The notes under the pieces are model-generated. The model searched no databases and was not told the DNA's origin. It saw only the letters and a program-made list of their open reading frames with translations. A stretch of DNA of 64,000 nucleotides. Source: Neptuniibacter caesariensis (GTDB lineage: Bacteria > Pseudomonadota > Gammaproteobacteria > Pseudomonadales > Balneatricaceae). Positions 1-9,394 of the stretch are shown here, piece by piece; the first letter of the stretch is position 1, and each line of letters starts with the position of its first letter. Location: contig NZ_CH724125.1 of NCBI RefSeq assembly GCF_000153345.1, positions 1,390,182-1,454,181 on the forward strand, in the 5' to 3' direction. The translations under genes and the position numbers were made by a program.

Positions 1-543
1 ACCATGCTGACATCCTGCGCTCATAGTGACTTCTGACGAGGTAAAACGACAACCCAGTCGCTGATAGCGCTCCGCAATCTGTTCACGAATCTCGGCGACC
101 CCAGCAGGCTCATCGTAGTATTGGTGGTCCGCTTCTTTCTGAGATCGCAAAGCCCTGGCTATGGATCGGTTAAGCTCAACAATTCCTGTCGGCAGATCAC
201 GACTGTGGCTACCTTGTGGCGCAATATCGAAAGCAGCGCTGTGCTCCATAATATCCCGCATCAGATCACTGGTATCCACCAACTGAGGCTCACTATGAAC
301 CAGCGATTCTGAGGGGATAGGTCGGTTAGTCCCCTGCCCTACGACATAGAAACCTGATTTAAACCGTGCTTCTATCAAGCCTGCAGCTTCAAGGCGTTGA
401 TAGGCATGAATGACGGTGGCTTTGGATAAGCCAAGCTGTTCACACTGATAACGAATAGAAGGTAATTTGCTTCCGGCAGGTAGCCTGCCCTGAAGAATTT
501 CCTGGGCAAGCTCGCGCTCAAGATTCTGATACAAATAATTCAT
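1..543 (-). CDS. GntR/MocR-family transcriptional regulator with aminotransferase-like domain (3' end beyond window)
   Basis: The reading frame runs from an ATG at 543 to the window edge, giving 181 residues with no stop, so this is the N-terminal part only. Residues 1-70 form a GntR winged helix: the segment around LPSIRYQCEQLGLSKATVIH followed by YQRLEAAGLIEAR matches the DNA-recognition region. From about residue 110 the sequence moves into the start of a class I aminotransferase-like fold (QYYDEPAGVAEIREQIAER, then SEVTMSAGCQHG), as in MocR regulators. It is divergent from ccoG with about 100 bp between the starts, so it may control its neighbour, but its effector cannot be read here. The PLP lysine lies outside the window. 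Confidence 0.85.
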   Translation of the reverse strand, partial: MNYLYQNLERELAQEILQGRLPAGSKLPSIRYQCEQLGLSKATVIHAYQRLEAAGLIEARFKSGFYVVGQGTNRPIPSESLVHSEPQLVDTSDLMRDIMEHSAAFDIAPQGSHSRDLPTGIVELNRSIARALRSQKEADHQYYDEPAGVAEIREQIAERYQRLGCRFTSSEVTMSAGCQHG

Positions 544-646
544 AAGCCCCTCATCTGTACCCATTATAATTATTTTTTTTATCCCTGCCCCTATTTTCTG
601 GTTCGTTTATAGTGAGCTCAGATCAGATTTGAGCCTGGTGAGCACT

Positions 647-2056
647 ATGCAACAATCAACTAAAAGTGAAATTCCCTTAACGAATATTCACGAAGCCCCC
701 CCATTGCCTGGAAATGGTAAATTTCATGTACGGCTTGTCGAAGGTTTCTACCAAAACCTGCGGCGTTTTATAAGTTGGCCGCTAATAGGCCTGTTTTTTG
801 CCATGGTTTGGTTCAAGATAGGTGACCGTCCAGCCGTATTGTTCGACTTTGAATCCCACAGAATTTTCCTCTTTACACTGGAACTTTCCTGGTATGACTT
901 ACCCATTCTGGCCGGCCTCTTAATTGCTGGCGCCAGCCTACTCTTCTTTATGGCCGTTGGCTGGGGGCGAGTATGGTGTGGGTTTGCATGCCCTCAATCT
1001 ATATGGACTTGGTTATTCATAAGGTTGGAGGATCTGACTGAAGGAAAAGCGGCTTTCAGAGCCAAAAATGAAAATCGTCCTTTAACTGGCATCCGACTGT
1101 TACGCAGAGTATTGAAGCACCTAAGCTGGGGGTTACTCTCGCTGGCGACAGCGATCACCTTTAGTGCGTATTTTGTACCTGTAGAGAAACTGCTCTCTGA
1201 CCTTATCAACATTGAAGCATCACTCTTTACGCTGTCGTGGATCACCACCATGGCCCTGCTAACTTATCTGAATGCAGGCCTTGTACGGGAAAAAGTATGT
1301 CTTCATATGTGCCCTTATTCGCGTTTTCAGGGTGTAATGTTTGATCCAGACACGCGAACAGTTACCTATGATGCTGTACGTGGCGAACCTCGCCGTGGCC
1401 TGAAAGATGGTTCAAGCACAGGCGGGGATTGTGTTGATTGCGGTATCTGTGTTCAGGTTTGCCCCACCGGTATAGATATTCGTGACGGCTTACAGGCTGC
1501 CTGTATTGATTGCGCCGCCTGTATCGATGCATGCGACACGGTAATGAAGAAGATTGGAAAACCTACCGGGTTAATAGAATTTTATTCCGAGAAGGAACTG
1601 GCTCCACAAGGCAGAACTAATAATCAGTCAGTTGAGAGTCAAAGCTCTATCTTACGCGGCCGGCTGCTTGGCTATCTTTCAGTTCTGGTCATCACCGTAT
1701 GGGGAGTTGCTTACGGTTTATCAAACAGCAAGAGCCTTCTGGTAGAAGTAGCAAGAGAGCGAGGGCAACTCTATCAACAGGTTGAAGACTCTATTTGTAA
1801 TAGTTATCAGATAGAACTACAGGCTTTTGATAAAAACCTTCGCCAGGTTGAGATTGGCATTAAGGGTATGAATGAAAATATTCACTACCGGTTAATCGGT
1901 CCGGCACAAATCAACCTGATCGGTAAAAGTACACAAGCTATTTATCGCGTTTGTGCGCCGGTTAACGAACTCAATTCCAGAAATGAGATTGCTTTTACCT
2001 TTAGCAAAGGAAAGTTTAATGCGACGAAGAAAAGTACCTTTATCGCCCCCTCTTGA
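647..2056 (+). CDS. ccoG: cytochrome c oxidase accessory protein CcoG (FixG/RdxA family)
   Basis: Membrane ferredoxin-like protein needed for maturation of cbb3-type oxidase, where CcoG is linked to copper handling. The 469-residue product has an N-terminal membrane segment, the family signature WCGFACPQ, further membrane helices, then two [4Fe-4S] motifs (CVDCGICVQVCP and CIDCAACIDACD) and a C-terminal Ig-like domain after a last helix. I chose the ATG at 647, preceded by GGTGAG, over an in-frame TTG at 629. No cco oxidase genes are inside the window, so the gene sits apart from its usual ccoNOQP neighbours, or the cluster is elsewhere. A strong terminator follows. Confidence 0.93.
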   Translation: MQQSTKSEIPLTNIHEAPPLPGNGKFHVRLVEGFYQNLRRFISWPLIGLFFAMVWFKIGDRPAVLFDFESHRIFLFTLELSWYDLPILAGLLIAGASLLFFMAVGWGRVWCGFACPQSIWTWLFIRLEDLTEGKAAFRAKNENRPLTGIRLLRRVLKHLSWGLLSLATAITFSAYFVPVEKLLSDLINIEASLFTLSWITTMALLTYLNAGLVREKVCLHMCPYSRFQGVMFDPDTRTVTYDAVRGEPRRGLKDGSSTGGDCVDCGICVQVCPTGIDIRDGLQAACIDCAACIDACDTVMKKIGKPTGLIEFYSEKELAPQGRTNNQSVESQSSILRGRLLGYLSVLVITVWGVAYGLSNSKSLLVEVARERGQLYQQVEDSICNSYQIELQAFDKNLRQVEIGIKGMNENIHYRLIGPAQINLIGKSTQAIYRVCAPVNELNSRNEIAFTFSKGKFNATKKSTFIAPS

Positions 2057-2148
2057 TCATGCTTGATATCTGAGGGATCAGAACCTGCTATGAGAAAACA
2101 GCCCGGTGAACAAATGTTCGAGAGGGCCTGGCTGTTTCCTCAGCCTAT

Positions 2149-2173
2149 GCCGGAGTCAATCTCCGGCCCTTTT
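2149..2173 (+). terminator. rho-independent terminator after ccoG
   Basis: Perfect 7-bp stem GCCGGAG/CTCCGGC with a 5-nt loop, followed by CCTTTT. It sits between ccoG and the convergent GIY-YIG gene, whose stop codon it touches. A second inverted repeat, AAACAGCC/GGCTGTTT, lies just upstream at about 2097-2139. Confidence 0.75.
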
Positions 2174-2429
2174 ATGATTCCTCAGAGACCAGTGCTAGCT
2201 TTTTCTTCCTTGAATAACGCTTAATCTGATACTCACGCTTTGTTGCATCAGATCGATTCTCGTGGGGCTCTGACCATACTATTTCCACAGGCCTTCTAAC
2301 ACGTGTGTATTTTGCGCCTCCCTGCAACTCGCCATTGTGCTCCCTTTCACGGCGTTTAAGCTCCGTCGTTACACCTGTGTACAAACTACTGTCGGCACAA
2401 CGTACAATATAAACATACCACTTGGACAT
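2172..2429 (-). CDS. GIY-YIG nuclease-superfamily protein
   Basis: Small single-domain protein of 85 residues. The N-terminal WYVYIVRCADSSLYTGVT carries the GIY-YIG signature in the form YVY-X10-YTG. It is followed by the conserved arginine region (ELKRREREHN) and by the GGAKYTRVRRPVEIVW segment typical of the YhbQ/UPF0213 group. Members are small and likely act on nucleic acid structures, but their cellular substrate is poorly defined. It is convergent with ccoG and shares the terminator region. The conserved glutamate expected late in the fold falls in the KREYQIKR segment, so the domain looks complete. Confidence 0.88.
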   Translation of the reverse strand: MSKWYVYIVRCADSSLYTGVTTELKRREREHNGELQGGAKYTRVRRPVEIVWSEPHENRSDATKREYQIKRYSRKKKLALVSEES

Positions 2430-2791
2430 CAGCTAAAAACCACCCAATCACCGAACACATCGTCGGTGAATAAAACACGATTTATCACACCCTACGATCA
2501 GATGTAAGGACCCACTTATTCCACAGCGCCTATATTACAAGGCTGAAACAAAGGCTAATAAATAATCTTCAAACAAATAAAATCCACATACTAAACAGAC
2601 TACTTCACTCATGTGGATAAATTTTAAACAATTCGTACCTGTCATTTCCATTTCAGCTTAACTTATTGAAATTTAAAAAATAAATCTCAAGCACAAGATT
2701 AGTACAAATTGCTGAACCTCTAGAAACTGCGCGGCTTTCAGGAATCTACCCAAAAGTTACCCCATAAGTTATCCACAGATATTTTGGATAA
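2430..2791. other. AT-rich intergenic region with DnaA-box-like sequences
   Basis: No gene is seen in these 362 bases. TGTGGATAA (2612-2620) and TTATCCACA (2769-2777) are perfect matches in opposite orientations to the classical DnaA box. The second belongs to a dispersed repeat, listed separately. A small inverted repeat GTTATCC/GGATAAC surrounds it at about 2768-2791. Without a dnaA/dnaN/gidA neighbourhood I do not call an origin. Confidence 0.5.
2655..2777 (-). repeat. dispersed intergenic repeat with DnaA-box head, copy A
   Basis: Read on the minus strand the copy begins TGTGGATAACT. After exactly 15 nt it has GGGTAGAT, then a CAGCAATTTGT-like block about 67 nt in, and TTTCAATAAGTTA at offset 106. 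The same blocks occur at matching offsets in copies B (26114) and C (42084). It starts 15 bp downstream of the stop codon of the AraC-family gene and points the same way as that gene. Confidence 0.7.
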
Positions 2792-3712
2792 CTACAATTG
2801 AGCTTGGCCATCCTGCCTGCGACCCTCTGAACGAACTGCGCCAGGTGCAGTACCGGTTACCTTTTTAAAAGCTTTACGGAACGCGACCTCAGATAGATAC
2901 CCGCAGCGTTCAGCAATCTCAATAGTAGATAAATTTGTGCTGCGAAGTAGTTCCGTCGCTTGAAGCATTCGCCATTCTGAGAGATACGACATCGCGGTTT
3001 TCCCGGTAAGCGCTTTAAATTCAGACGCGAAAGCAGCTCGACTCATGCCTGCTTCTCTTGCTAATAACTCCAAACTCCATGCCTTTTCAGGCTGAGAATG
3101 TATCTGTGAAAGTGACAGGCCAATCCTGGGATGAAACAACGCCTTTAACAAGCCAGAACCTATATTGTCTAACTGACTACGCAAAATATGAATAAATAAA
3201 ACATGTGTAAGATGGTTTACAGATTGCAGATACCCAGGACCGTGCTCTTCAAGTTCAGCGATCAGAAGCTGAAGAAGTGCACGCGTATTACCTAAACGAC
3301 TGGTATCACTTAACTCCAGAACAACTGCGTCTGGAAGTTTATCCAGAATAGGCCAGGCTTCCTGACTTTCAAATTCAAAGAAACCGCATGCCAGGCCGGT
3401 TATCTGCCCGTCCCCCATATCTCCCTGATTATTAAGTGTTTCCTCAACTAATGCTGGTGTCGGGCACAGGCTCTCACTGCTTAAATAATGCGTTGTGTCT
3501 CTTGGGAACATGACCAAGTCCCCCGCACTGAGTAATCGAGGTTCCTGACCTTCAAGATGTAACCAGCTTCGCCCACTGTTTACCAAATGAAAAGGCACCT
3601 TCCGACTGCCTGATGTATCTACAGCCCAGCAACCCTGGAAATCTGCATGAACATAAATTTCCGCTTTCAGGCGTAACCATTTCAGAATATCACTAAGCGC
3701 ATCAGTATTCAT
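2792..3712 (-). CDS. AraC-family transcriptional regulator with N-terminal cupin domain
   Basis: The 306-residue protein has an N-terminal cupin-like sensor domain (residues about 8-200; segment GDLVMFPRDTTHYL is typical of AraC_binding/cupin_6). It ends with a C-terminal AraC DNA-binding domain holding two helix-turn-helix motifs (SLELLAREAGMSRAAFASEF and STIEIAERCGYLSEVAFRKA). The gene is divergent from the small periplasmic protein gene at 3828, with 115 bp between starts, so regulation of that gene and possibly the following glutaredoxin is likely by layout. The inducer is unknown. The gene ends directly against the dispersed repeat copy A. Confidence 0.9.
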   Translation of the reverse strand: MNTDALSDILKWLRLKAEIYVHADFQGCWAVDTSGSRKVPFHLVNSGRSWLHLEGQEPRLLSAGDLVMFPRDTTHYLSSESLCPTPALVEETLNNQGDMGDGQITGLACGFFEFESQEAWPILDKLPDAVVLELSDTSRLGNTRALLQLLIAELEEHGPGYLQSVNHLTHVLFIHILRSQLDNIGSGLLKALFHPRIGLSLSQIHSQPEKAWSLELLAREAGMSRAAFASEFKALTGKTAMSYLSEWRMLQATELLRSTNLSTIEIAERCGYLSEVAFRKAFKKVTGTAPGAVRSEGRRQDGQAQL

Positions 3713-3827
3713 AATTATACGATCTGCAATTATTTTTATACTTTATAGCATAGTTCGTACAAATATTTCGATTTAAAGTTAGCTTACTTCTTCACAACTA
3801 ATCCAAAGGGTAACCAAGGAGAGCCAA

Positions 3828-4208
3828 ATGAAATTCATTAAACAGATGACATCAGTTTTTATTCTGATCAGCGCATTTATTACCGCACCATTTGCGAGTG
3901 CAGCCACTCCAGAGACACGTGCAGATGGCGTGACCGTTATACACCTGGACGAATACAGCGGTTACTTTTCCGCAAAAGAGACACTCGCCGGTTTGAAAGC
4001 TGGAGAGTACGAATTCGTTGTAACGAATAAATCTGACAAGTTAGTCGGCTTCCAGATTCAGAACTTCAAAACCCATGAAGGTCTGGATATGTTTCCCCTG
4101 GAACCAGGTGAGCAACGTATCTCGCGTGTAACCGTGACAACCGATGGTGTGCGCTTCCGCTGCCCAATCAATCCTACGCCTTGGTACGACATCGACGGCA
4201 TTAATTAA
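3828..4208 (+). CDS. exported small protein, cupredoxin-like fold suspected
   Basis: This 126-residue product has a clear signal peptide: positive N-terminus MKFIKQ, hydrophobic stretch to about residue 22, cleavage near ASA-AT. The mature part is about 100 residues of beta-rich sequence, with DEYSGYFSAKETLAGLKAGEY, a TNKSDKLVGF turn, EPGEQRISRVTVTTDGVRFR and a short CPINPTPWYDIDG tail. Spacing of strands and the x-PGE-x turn recall periplasmic cupredoxin-like domains. However, the usual Cys-His-Met copper loop is absent, only one Cys and one His lie in plausible places, and metal binding is unproven. A good ribosome site (AAGGAGAGCC) precedes the ATG. It is followed by a terminator-like hairpin and glutaredoxin. 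Confidence 0.75.
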   Translation: MKFIKQMTSVFILISAFITAPFASAATPETRADGVTVIHLDEYSGYFSAKETLAGLKAGEYEFVVTNKSDKLVGFQIQNFKTHEGLDMFPLEPGEQRISRVTVTTDGVRFRCPINPTPWYDIDGIN

Positions 4209-4215
4209 TCATGTC

Positions 4216-4240
4216 GGGCGGCTATTCAGTCGCCCCTTTT
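4216..4240 (+). terminator. hairpin terminator or attenuator before the glutaredoxin gene
   Basis: Stem GGGCGGCT/AGTCGCCC (8 bp with one G-U pair), loop ATTC, then CTTTT. It lies between the exported-protein gene and the glutaredoxin gene, so it could give partial read-through from the first to the second. Confidence 0.6.
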
Positions 4241-4253
4241 AGGAGAGAATGTC

Positions 4254-4487
4254 ATGAAAGTAGAGATATACACAAAAGGTTATTGCCCCTATTGCCGGGC
4301 AGCAAAAAAGCTCCTTAAACAACTAAACTGGGAATATAAAGAATTTGAAATCACCAACCGGCCTGCTCTGCAGAAAGAGATGAAGTTACGTTCTCGCAGA
4401 CATACGGTCCCACAAATTTTTATCAATAATCAGCATATTGGTGGTTTCGACGATTTTTCTGTGTTCCTCAGCAATAAAGTTTCCTGA
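4254..4487 (+). CDS. glutaredoxin
   Basis: Single-domain thiol oxidoreductase of 77 residues. The active site CPYC is at residues 11-14, the cis-proline segment HTVPQIFINNQHIGG is complete, and GGFDD supplies the glutathione-contacting end. The length is close to that of short bacterial glutaredoxins such as GrxC. The ATG follows AGGAGAGAATGTC, a good ribosome site. It lies 46 bp behind the exported-protein gene, so it may be co-transcribed at reduced level. An additional CxxC outside the active site is absent. Cytoplasmic location is expected, since there is no signal peptide. Confidence 0.9.
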   Translation: MKVEIYTKGYCPYCRAAKKLLKQLNWEYKEFEITNRPALQKEMKLRSRRHTVPQIFINNQHIGGFDDFSVFLSNKVS

Positions 4488-4553
4488 AAGTTCACGCCAA
4501 AATCTAAACCCCTGCTAATCTGAAGTAAAGGCAAGCAAAACATATGTGAAATA

Positions 4554-5879
4554 ATGAGCCATACCAAATTACCTAAAGATTGGCTGGACTGGGTAGAGAT
4601 AAACATCCAGAGAGATTGCGATCGCTCTGGGATGATAGAGATATTGGTAGAACATGGATTTAGCTATGAAGCCGCCTCAGAAGCTGTTTTTTGCTCAGAG
4701 GCGACATCTCCTCCCCCCCCACTATTCATTCCCTGTGCTGAGAAAATAGATACCCATAAGGCAGAGGTTTTTTATGTAAACAATTTTCTCTCGCCAGAAG
4801 AATGCGCGCAGATGATTGAACTCATTCAACATCACCAAAGGCCGTCAACAACGACCAATGAAACCGGTCATTACAAACACTACCGAACCAGCAAGACCTG
4901 TGATCTAAGTCTCCTTGAATCTACATTTGTAGCAGAGATTGATCAGCGTATCTGTAAGATGCTAGGTATTGAACCTAGCTATTCAGAAGGCATCCAGGGC
5001 CAGTGGTATGATATCGGTGAAGAATTTAAACCCCATACCGATTACTTTGAGCCCAAATCAGATGAGTTTCTGGAACATGCAGAAGCACGTGGCCAGCGCA
5101 CCTGGACTTTCATGATCTACCTCAACAACACTCAGGAAGGTGGGGGCACTTTTTTCCCAGAACTAGGGCAGCGTTTTTTGCCGTCTCAGGGCAAAGCCGT
5201 TATATGGAATAACTTAACCACTGACGGTTCTCCTAATCCTGCCACACTTCATCATGGAGAACCGGTGAAACGTGGTTACAAGGCAATTATCACTAAATGG
5301 TTTCGCTCTAAAGGAACGGCCGATTCAGCGCAAAATAGAGAAGCCAATGAAAATTTCCCATGCCATAGCCAGACAGGCTTTCTCAAAAGTGTTATTCCCG
5401 AGGCACTGTTTAGAAAGCTGTTAGTGTTTCACCATTCAAATCAAAATTCCGCCATAACGGAATCTGTACCTGGCTTTATTCACTCCAAAGAGGGTGAGGC
5501 GAGTAGTCTAATCACCCTTTCCGATGATATGAAAGAAGAGATTCACGCAACCCTGAAACCGATTGCTGAAGCGTGGAGCGGCTGCTTGCTTAAGCCGACT
5601 TTTGTTTACGGTATACGAGAATACCATCAAGGAGCTGTTTTAGAGATGCATCGGGACAGACTTAACACCCATGAAGTCAGCCTCATTCTCAACATTCAGC
5701 AGAAGACGCAAGAGGATTGGCCTCTTACCATCGAAGATCACTTTTATCGACAACATCAGATAACTATGCAACCAGGGCAAATGCTTTTGTACGAAGGCTG
5801 CAGATTGCTTCATGGCCGACCTACACCGCTTAAAGGTAGTATTTTCGCCAATATATTCGTCCATTATTCCGTTGAATAA
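4554..5879 (+). CDS. two-domain 2OG-Fe(II) oxygenase, prolyl 4-hydroxylase-like
   Basis: A 441-residue protein that appears to hold two dioxygenase domains. The first (about 60-260) is a P4H-alpha-like domain: Fe ligands HTD in EFKPHTDYFEPK, distal His in LHHGEP and the 2OG-binding lysine in KRGYKAIITKWF, with the family strand TFMIYLN and GGGTFFP. The second (about 280-441) repeats the pattern: HRD in LEMHRDRLNTHEVSLILN, distal His in LLHGRP, and KGSIFANIFVHY. An N-terminal helical stretch (DWLDWVEINIQRD) precedes. Both domains keep the HxD...H triad by eye, so both may be active. The substrate is unknown. It ends at a bidirectional terminator. Start context is weak, so the start could be imprecise. 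Confidence 0.82.
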   Translation: MSHTKLPKDWLDWVEINIQRDCDRSGMIEILVEHGFSYEAASEAVFCSEATSPPPPLFIPCAEKIDTHKAEVFYVNNFLSPEECAQMIELIQHHQRPSTTTNETGHYKHYRTSKTCDLSLLESTFVAEIDQRICKMLGIEPSYSEGIQGQWYDIGEEFKPHTDYFEPKSDEFLEHAEARGQRTWTFMIYLNNTQEGGGTFFPELGQRFLPSQGKAVIWNNLTTDGSPNPATLHHGEPVKRGYKAIITKWFRSKGTADSAQNREANENFPCHSQTGFLKSVIPEALFRKLLVFHHSNQNSAITESVPGFIHSKEGEASSLITLSDDMKEEIHATLKPIAEAWSGCLLKPTFVYGIREYHQGAVLEMHRDRLNTHEVSLILNIQQKTQEDWPLTIEDHFYRQHQITMQPGQMLLYEGCRLLHGRPTPLKGSIFANIFVHYSVE

Positions 5880-5880
5880 C

Positions 5881-5907
5881 AAAAAGGCACCTAAAGAGGT
5901 GCCTTTT
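5881..5907. terminator. bidirectional terminator between convergent genes
   Basis: Stem AGGCACCT/AGGTGCCT with a 4-nt loop AAAG, preceded by an A run and followed by TTTT. It serves the oxygenase gene on the plus strand and the TbpB-like gene on the minus strand. Confidence 0.85.
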
Positions 5908-5924
5908 CCCACCGGATCTCCTGA

Positions 5925-7475
<1,551 letters not shown>

Positions 7476-7771
7476 AAACAGCCTCCATTTATTCGACTAC
7501 ATTATTTCCTTTTAAACAAAGGGTTAAACTTCAGAAAACCCAACTAAAAAAGGAAGAAGAAATTAACCGTTTAATATCAATAAATTAATAAAACAAAACG
7601 GAAATCCATACCGCTTAGGCACTAAGCCAAACAGACCTATTTAAACAGTATAGTTGTTCTTGAATAAGCAAACAGAAACCGCTGATTGTTTTTTAATCAA
7701 CAAAAACACATAGGGAAGAGAAAAATTCATGCGGAGAAGTGGTTATGACATTTTGAGTAGGTCTTTACCGT

Positions 7772-8407
7772 CTAAAATTCGGTTTTTTCTTTAAACTCAC
7801 ACAGATCTTCAATCATACAAGATCCGCATTTAGGTTTACGGGCAACGCAGGTATATCGCCCATGCAAGATAAGCCAGTGATGCGCATCGATAAGAAATTC
7901 CTTAGGTACAAAACGTAGTAGCTTCTGCTCAACCTCATTTACATTCTTACCCGGGGCAATTTTAGTCCGGTTAGACACACGGAAAATATGTGTATCAACG
8001 GCCATTGCAGGTTGCCCAAATGCGGTGTTCAGCACCACATTTGCGGTCTTACGCCCAACACCAGGCAAAGCTTCTAAAGCTTCACGGCTATCAGGCACCT
8101 GCGAATCATGCTCATCGATGAGCATTTTGCAGGTCTTAATAACGTTTTCAGCCTTGGCATTGAATAAACCAATGGTTTTGATGTATTCCTTTAAGCCATC
8201 AACACCCAATGCGTAAATTGCTTCCGGTGTATTGGCTTTAGGATATAACTTACGTGTCGCCTTATTGACCCCGACATCCGTTGCCTGTGCCGAAAGGATA
8301 ACAGCAATCAGTAGTTCAAATGGTGAGTCGTATTCCAGCTCTGTCGTTGGGTGTGGGTTATCTGCGCGCCAGCGCGAGAAAATCTCGTGACGTTTTTGCT
8401 TATTCAT
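7772..8407 (-). CDS. nth: endonuclease III
   Basis: DNA glycosylase/AP lyase that removes oxidised pyrimidines in base excision repair. At 211 residues it has the same length as the E. coli enzyme. The helix-hairpin-helix LPGVGRKTANVVL contains the catalytic lysine; VDTHIFRV contains the catalytic aspartate region. The C-terminal [4Fe-4S] loop has the Cys spacing C-X6-C-X2-C-X5-C in CVARKPKCGSCMIEDLC. In E. coli nth is the last gene of the rsxABCDGE operon. Here it keeps that place but two signalling genes stand between rsxE and nth. The gap to the upstream diguanylate cyclase gene is 18 bp. Confidence 0.97.
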   Translation of the reverse strand: MNKQKRHEIFSRWRADNPHPTTELEYDSPFELLIAVILSAQATDVGVNKATRKLYPKANTPEAIYALGVDGLKEYIKTIGLFNAKAENVIKTCKMLIDEHDSQVPDSREALEALPGVGRKTANVVLNTAFGQPAMAVDTHIFRVSNRTKIAPGKNVNEVEQKLLRFVPKEFLIDAHHWLILHGRYTCVARKPKCGSCMIEDLCEFKEKTEF

Positions 8408-8425
8408 ATTTAGTGAAAGTAACTG

Positions 8426-9394
8426 CTATTCGGACTCACCAAACAAAGTAACCCAATTACGGCCACTCTGTTTAGACTTATACAATGCCTGGTCTGACTG
8501 CTCCAGCCACTCTTTGGGGCTATCATGTTCATAAGTCAGTTCAGAGACACCAATACTGATAGTAAATTTCAGCTGATGCTCCCCGTAAGGCACCACCAGC
8601 GATTCAATACGCGCTCTCAGGCGCTCAGCGAAAATCATCGCGTTTTCACCATTAGTTCCGGTAAGAATAGCGCCGTATTCTTCACCGCCATAACGACCCA
8701 GGATATCCGTTTTACGAGCTTGCTCTCGCAAAGTATCTGCAACTACTCGAATCACTTCATCCCCAGCCTGATGCCCATAGGTGTCGTTAACTCGCTTGAA
8801 GTGATCGATATCAAACATGACTAGAGTACTGGTCATCTGACTACGGTTAAAACGCTCAAACTCATTATTCAAGCATTCTTCCCAGTAACCACGGTTAAAT
8901 AATCCTGTTAAACGATCTTCACGGCTTAGCGCCTGTAGCTTTTTGTTCGCCTGCTGCAATTCCAACTGGCTGGTTACATTGTCGGTAACGTCGTAGATCA
9001 GAATACCGACATGATCAACCTCCCCCGTCGGAGAGGTTAAAGGCGTCAGGGTAATATTCTGATACATAAAAGGCGCCGAACCCGTAATCGGTCGGTTACT
9101 TTTAAAATGAAATAGATAGGGCCTCTGTTCCCACGAGGTATAAGCAGCGTTACGTAATAGAAATACAGAATCCAGCTTTTGCTGTAACCAACGCTGAGGT
9201 AGCTCAGGGAACAACTGGAATAAGATTTTCCCTTCAACATTCGATGAGGCAACCCCTGAGTGGTTCTCCATGAAACCATTCCAGAGTTTCACCACCCCTG
9301 CCCTGTCTACAACGATCAGGCCGACCTCAAGATGATGAACTAAACCCAGAGTCCAATGCAGCTCATCAATTTCTTCAAAGTTGTAGGAATTCAT
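8426..9394 (-). CDS. PAS-GGDEF diguanylate cyclase
   Basis: Makes cyclic-di-GMP from two GTP. The 322-residue protein has an N-terminal PAS domain (about 15-140; VDRAGVVKLWNGFMENHSG, then ITLTPLTSPTGEVDHVGIL), a short linker helix (QLELQQANKKLQAL) and a C-terminal GGDEF domain starting at DRLTGLFNRGYWEE. The active loop is GGEEY, a functional variant, with the RxxD inhibition site (RKTD) five residues ahead. No signal peptide or membrane helix, so it is cytosolic. It overlaps the stop of the upstream receiver-CheC gene by one base, so the two are translationally coupled and probably act in one pathway. Confidence 0.92.
   Translation of the reverse strand: MNSYNFEEIDELHWTLGLVHHLEVGLIVVDRAGVVKLWNGFMENHSGVASSNVEGKILFQLFPELPQRWLQQKLDSVFLLRNAAYTSWEQRPYLFHFKSNRPITGSAPFMYQNITLTPLTSPTGEVDHVGILIYDVTDNVTSQLELQQANKKLQALSREDRLTGLFNRGYWEECLNNEFERFNRSQMTSTLVMFDIDHFKRVNDTYGHQAGDEVIRVVADTLREQARKTDILGRYGGEEYGAILTGTNGENAMIFAERLRARIESLVVPYGEHQLKFTISIGVSELTYEHDSPKEWLEQSDQALYKSKQSGRNWVTLFGESE

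Noticed and set aside
2430..2791. Possible chromosomal replication origin because of two DnaA-box sequences in AT-rich DNA
   Set aside because: No dnaA, dnaN, gidA or parAB nearby, no box cluster of the usual density, and the same DnaA-box head occurs in a dispersed repeat at two other sites.
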